Below are positions 22,519 to 24,165 of a stretch of 24,165 nucleotides of DNA, piece by piece; the first letter of the stretch is position 1; each line of letters opens with the position of its first letter. The DNA lies in assembly GCF_035938995.1 (NCBI RefSeq), contig NZ_DASZGI010000062.1, positions 1 through 24,165 of the forward strand, in the 5' to 3' direction. Both the position numbers and the translations under genes were made by a program. Under the pieces are notes generated by a model that saw nothing but the letters and a program-made list of their open reading frames with translations, was not told the origin of the DNA and made no database searches. This DNA is from DASZGI01 sp035938995. GTDB taxonomy: Bacteria; Actinomycetota; Actinomycetes; Streptomycetales; Catenulisporaceae.

Positions 22519-22917
22519 ATGCGCGTGCGATTCGCCCTGGCTTTGGCCGCCGCCATGACCGCAGCGGGCGTTGTCACGCCGCGCGCCTACGGGGCCAACC
22601 TGCTCTCCGGCGCGCCAAGCCCGACGAACCCCCGCTCCGCGGTGTCGGCTTCGACCCCTGTTGCTGCAGCGATGATCGACGACGAAGCCGACTCGACCGT
22701 ATCCGCGCTTCCTGACGGCATCGACTTCGCCGACCTCGACCTCGGGCAGGCCGACTTCCCGCCCCTGGGCTATGTGTTCGAAGGTACGTTCTTCCACCGC
22801 GACGCCTGCGAGGCGGCCGGAACGAGGGGTATGCCCCGCGCCTGGCCGGGATACGTTTGCCTCGGCGGCGACGTGCCGTGGGACTTCAGCGACCTCTACG
22901 TGAGGGGCTTCGGCTGA
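22519..22917 (+). CDS. Small secreted protein with two cysteines
   Basis: The 132-aa product has a Sec-type signal peptide (MRVRFALALAAAMTAAGVV, likely cleavage after AYG near residue 25). A low-complexity Ser/Ala/Pro and acidic linker (26-80) follows. The C-terminal domain has Cys97 (FFHRDACEAAG) and Cys114 (GYVCLGG) and ends DFSDLYVRGFG. The pattern C-x2-AG...W-x2-Y-x-C...LYV recurs in small secreted actinobacterial proteins of unknown function, and the cysteines probably form a disulfide. GGAGG four bases before the ATG supports the start. It stands alone behind the murA terminator. The precise family is not recognised. Confidence 0.75.
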   Translation: MRVRFALALAAAMTAAGVVTPRAYGANLLSGAPSPTNPRSAVSASTPVAAAMIDDEADSTVSALPDGIDFADLDLGQADFPPLGYVFEGTFFHRDACEAAGTRGMPRAWPGYVCLGGDVPWDFSDLYVRGFG

Positions 22918-22950
22918 GCCGCAGGCCGCGTCGTCGAGAGCTGTGGGCGG

Positions 22951-23370
22951 TCAGGGGATGAGTGCGCCGACCAGTCGGGCGAGTTCGGCGGCCGGGTCGG
23001 CGGTCAGTCCCAGGTGGACGGGGCCGGGTTGGACGACCGTCGAGCGGGGCGCGGTGAGCCAGCGGAACCGCTGTCCGGCCGAGCCCGCGCCGGCTGCCCC
23101 CGCGCCGGATCCGCCCCGGCATACGCACGCGTAGGCCGCGACCGCCGCCTCGATTCCGGCCACGTCCGCTTCGGGGTCGAGGGCGAGCAGCCGGTCCGGG
23201 TCGACCCGGGTCGAGGCGGCGAGGAAGTCGAGCTTCTGGCAGTACACGATCACGCCGACGTTGACCGCATCCCCACGGTCCACCCGCGGGACAGCGTGCA
23301 GTGGCGCGTACTCGAATCCGTAGCGTTCGGCGGGAGCATCAGGGACCGGCGCGGCGACGGAGGCGCTCAT
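22951..23370 (-). CDS. DUF3037 domain protein
   Basis: The 139-aa product matches DUF3037: FEYAPLHAVPRVDRGDAVNVGVIVYC (about 19-44), then FLAASTRVDPDRLLALDPEADV and a helical C-terminus with a Gly/Ala-rich, probably variable loop near 85-99. The ATG overlaps the stop of the HipA-like gene as ATGA, so they are translationally coupled and probably made in fixed ratio. DUF3037 genes are found next to HipA-like kinase genes in many bacteria, but the function of the pair is not known. The frame is open further upstream, but that stretch reads as antisense to the kinase gene. Confidence 0.85.
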   Translation of the reverse strand: MSASVAAPVPDAPAERYGFEYAPLHAVPRVDRGDAVNVGVIVYCQKLDFLAASTRVDPDRLLALDPEADVAGIEAAVAAYACVCRGGSGAGAAGAGSAGQRFRWLTAPRSTVVQPGPVHLGLTADPAAELARLVGALIP

Positions 23371-24134
23371 GCGGCACCGCTCCTCACGCCGGCCAGCCAG
23401 TGCTCTCGGACTCGCATCCGCGCGGCGAACCAGTCGCGGAAGGCGGCTCGCACATCGTCCGGTGTGGCAAATCCCGGCTCGCCCGCCAGCCACTCGTCCG
23501 GGACCTCGTGGAGTGCGGCGTCCACCGCCTCGGGCGTCACCAGCGGCGCGAGATGCGCGTCCGCGGCGGCGAGATCCGGCGCGAACGGGGCGAGCACGTG
23601 GTCCTCAAGCTTGGGCGGGCGGCGCGCGGAACCGGCCGCGCCGGCCCAGTTGTGCTGGAAGATCAGCGAGGCGCCGTGGTCGATCAGGTAGAGCCGGCCG
23701 TGCCAGCGCAGCAGATTCGGGTTGCGCCACGACCGGTCGACGTTCCCGATCAGCGCGTCGAACCAGACCACCCGCCCGGCCAGCTCCGAGTCCACCGGGA
23801 AGGCCAGCGGGTCGTAGCCGAGCGAGCCCGGCAAGTAATCCACGCCGAGATTGCGGCCGAGGCTGGCCAGCAGCAGCTCCTGGATCTCCTGATCCGGCTC
23901 GCCCTTCGCCAGGGCCTCGTCCAGCTGCACGGTGACCAGGTCGGGCACCGGCAGGCCGAGGCGCCGCCCCAGCTCCCCGGCGACGATCTCGGCGACCAGC
24001 GCCTTGCGGCCCTGTCCGGCGCCGCGGAATTTGACCACGTACATGCCCAGGTCGTCGGCCTCGACGATGGCCGGCAGCGACCCGCCCTCCCGCAGCGGGG
24101 TCACATACCGGGTCGCCGTCACGTCGCGCAGCAC
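23367..24134 (-). CDS. HipA-like kinase (HipA_2 type)
   Basis: The 255-aa product is shorter than HipA toxin (about 440 aa) and lacks its N-terminal subdomain. Kinase elements can be read: Lys35 in YVVKFRG (ATP-binding lysine), Glu49 in the following helix, a catalytic loop IGNVDRSWRNPN with Asp133 and Asn138, and Asp152 in LIDHGASL, in the place of the DFG aspartate. All the usual catalytic residues are present, so it is probably active; the substrate is unknown. The start is a GTG near the window edge; another GTG four codons later is possible. It is the first gene of a two-gene unit with DUF3037. Kinase activity and any toxin-like role are inference. Confidence 0.8.
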   Translation of the reverse strand: MLRDVTATRYVTPLREGGSLPAIVEADDLGMYVVKFRGAGQGRKALVAEIVAGELGRRLGLPVPDLVTVQLDEALAKGEPDQEIQELLLASLGRNLGVDYLPGSLGYDPLAFPVDSELAGRVVWFDALIGNVDRSWRNPNLLRWHGRLYLIDHGASLIFQHNWAGAAGSARRPPKLEDHVLAPFAPDLAAADAHLAPLVTPEAVDAALHEVPDEWLAGEPGFATPDDVRAAFRDWFAARMRVREHWLAGVRSGAA

Positions 24135-24165
24135 GCGATCAAGCTTACGGCGGCGCGGGACGGGG

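Noticed and set aside
20964..22577. A 537-codon open frame on the minus strand
   Set aside because: Antisense to the MurA homologue, with composition typical of shadow frames and no recognisable motif.

Overview
The window is high-GC chromosomal DNA from an actinomycete (Actinomycetota). Evidence for this includes frequent GTG/TTG starts, genes overlapping as GTGA, TTGA and ATGA, the actinobacterial gene block alaS-ruvX-mltG-aroE and aroC-aroK-aroB-aroQ-efp-nusB, an EF-P of the PGKGP type, and an rRNA-operon leader whose TTGAGAACTCAACAGTGTG core resembles those of Streptomyces and mycobacteria. I cannot assign the genus from sequence alone; a Streptomyces- or Catenulispora-like organism is a reasonable guess.

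Left edge (1-441): no protein gene. The minus strand carries a promoter (TTGACT-17-TAATGT) and the 5' leader, with a boxA-like nut site, of an rRNA operon that must continue left of the window. It follows directly behind nusB, which encodes the factor that binds boxA. Next (442-4758, all minus) is a compact shikimate/translation operon read aroC, aroK, aroB, aroQ, efp, nusB, with most junctions overlapping. Two plus-strand genes interrupt the usual actinobacterial order: a SAM hydrolase (SAM hydroxide adenosyltransferase, DUF62) and a DUF6882-like protein with a Gln/Pro linker.

The minus-strand block resumes at 7271-14496: a DUF948 protein, a DUF6167-like protein, alaS, ruvX, mltG and aroE. 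MltG has an unusually long repeat-rich cytoplasmic N-terminus. A ten-codon leader ORF with a strong ribosome-binding site ends on the ruvX start codon.

From 14.5 to 18.7 kb the content is more accessory: an unknown gene overlapping a GNAT gene tail to tail, an MFS exporter with a nearby palindrome, and a plus-strand cluster of membrane-anchored thioredoxin, a cysteine-rich leader peptide, a DUF4395 membrane protein and a macro-domain protein. The leader peptide has four Cys codons in eight and can pair with the DUF4395 ribosome-binding region, so it looks like a cysteine-responsive attenuator.

The right end holds rarA (minus), a GNAT gene, a MurA homologue with Asp in place of the catalytic Cys (the fosfomycin-insensitive form), a strong hairpin terminator, a small secreted protein with two cysteines, and a two-gene minus-strand operon of a HipA-like kinase and a DUF3037 protein. 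I see no tRNA or rRNA gene body, insertion sequence, prophage or CRISPR array. Most of the window is core chromosome; the less described parts are the cysteine-leader cluster, the HipA-like/DUF3037 pair, the DUF6882-like protein and the ruvX leader ORF.
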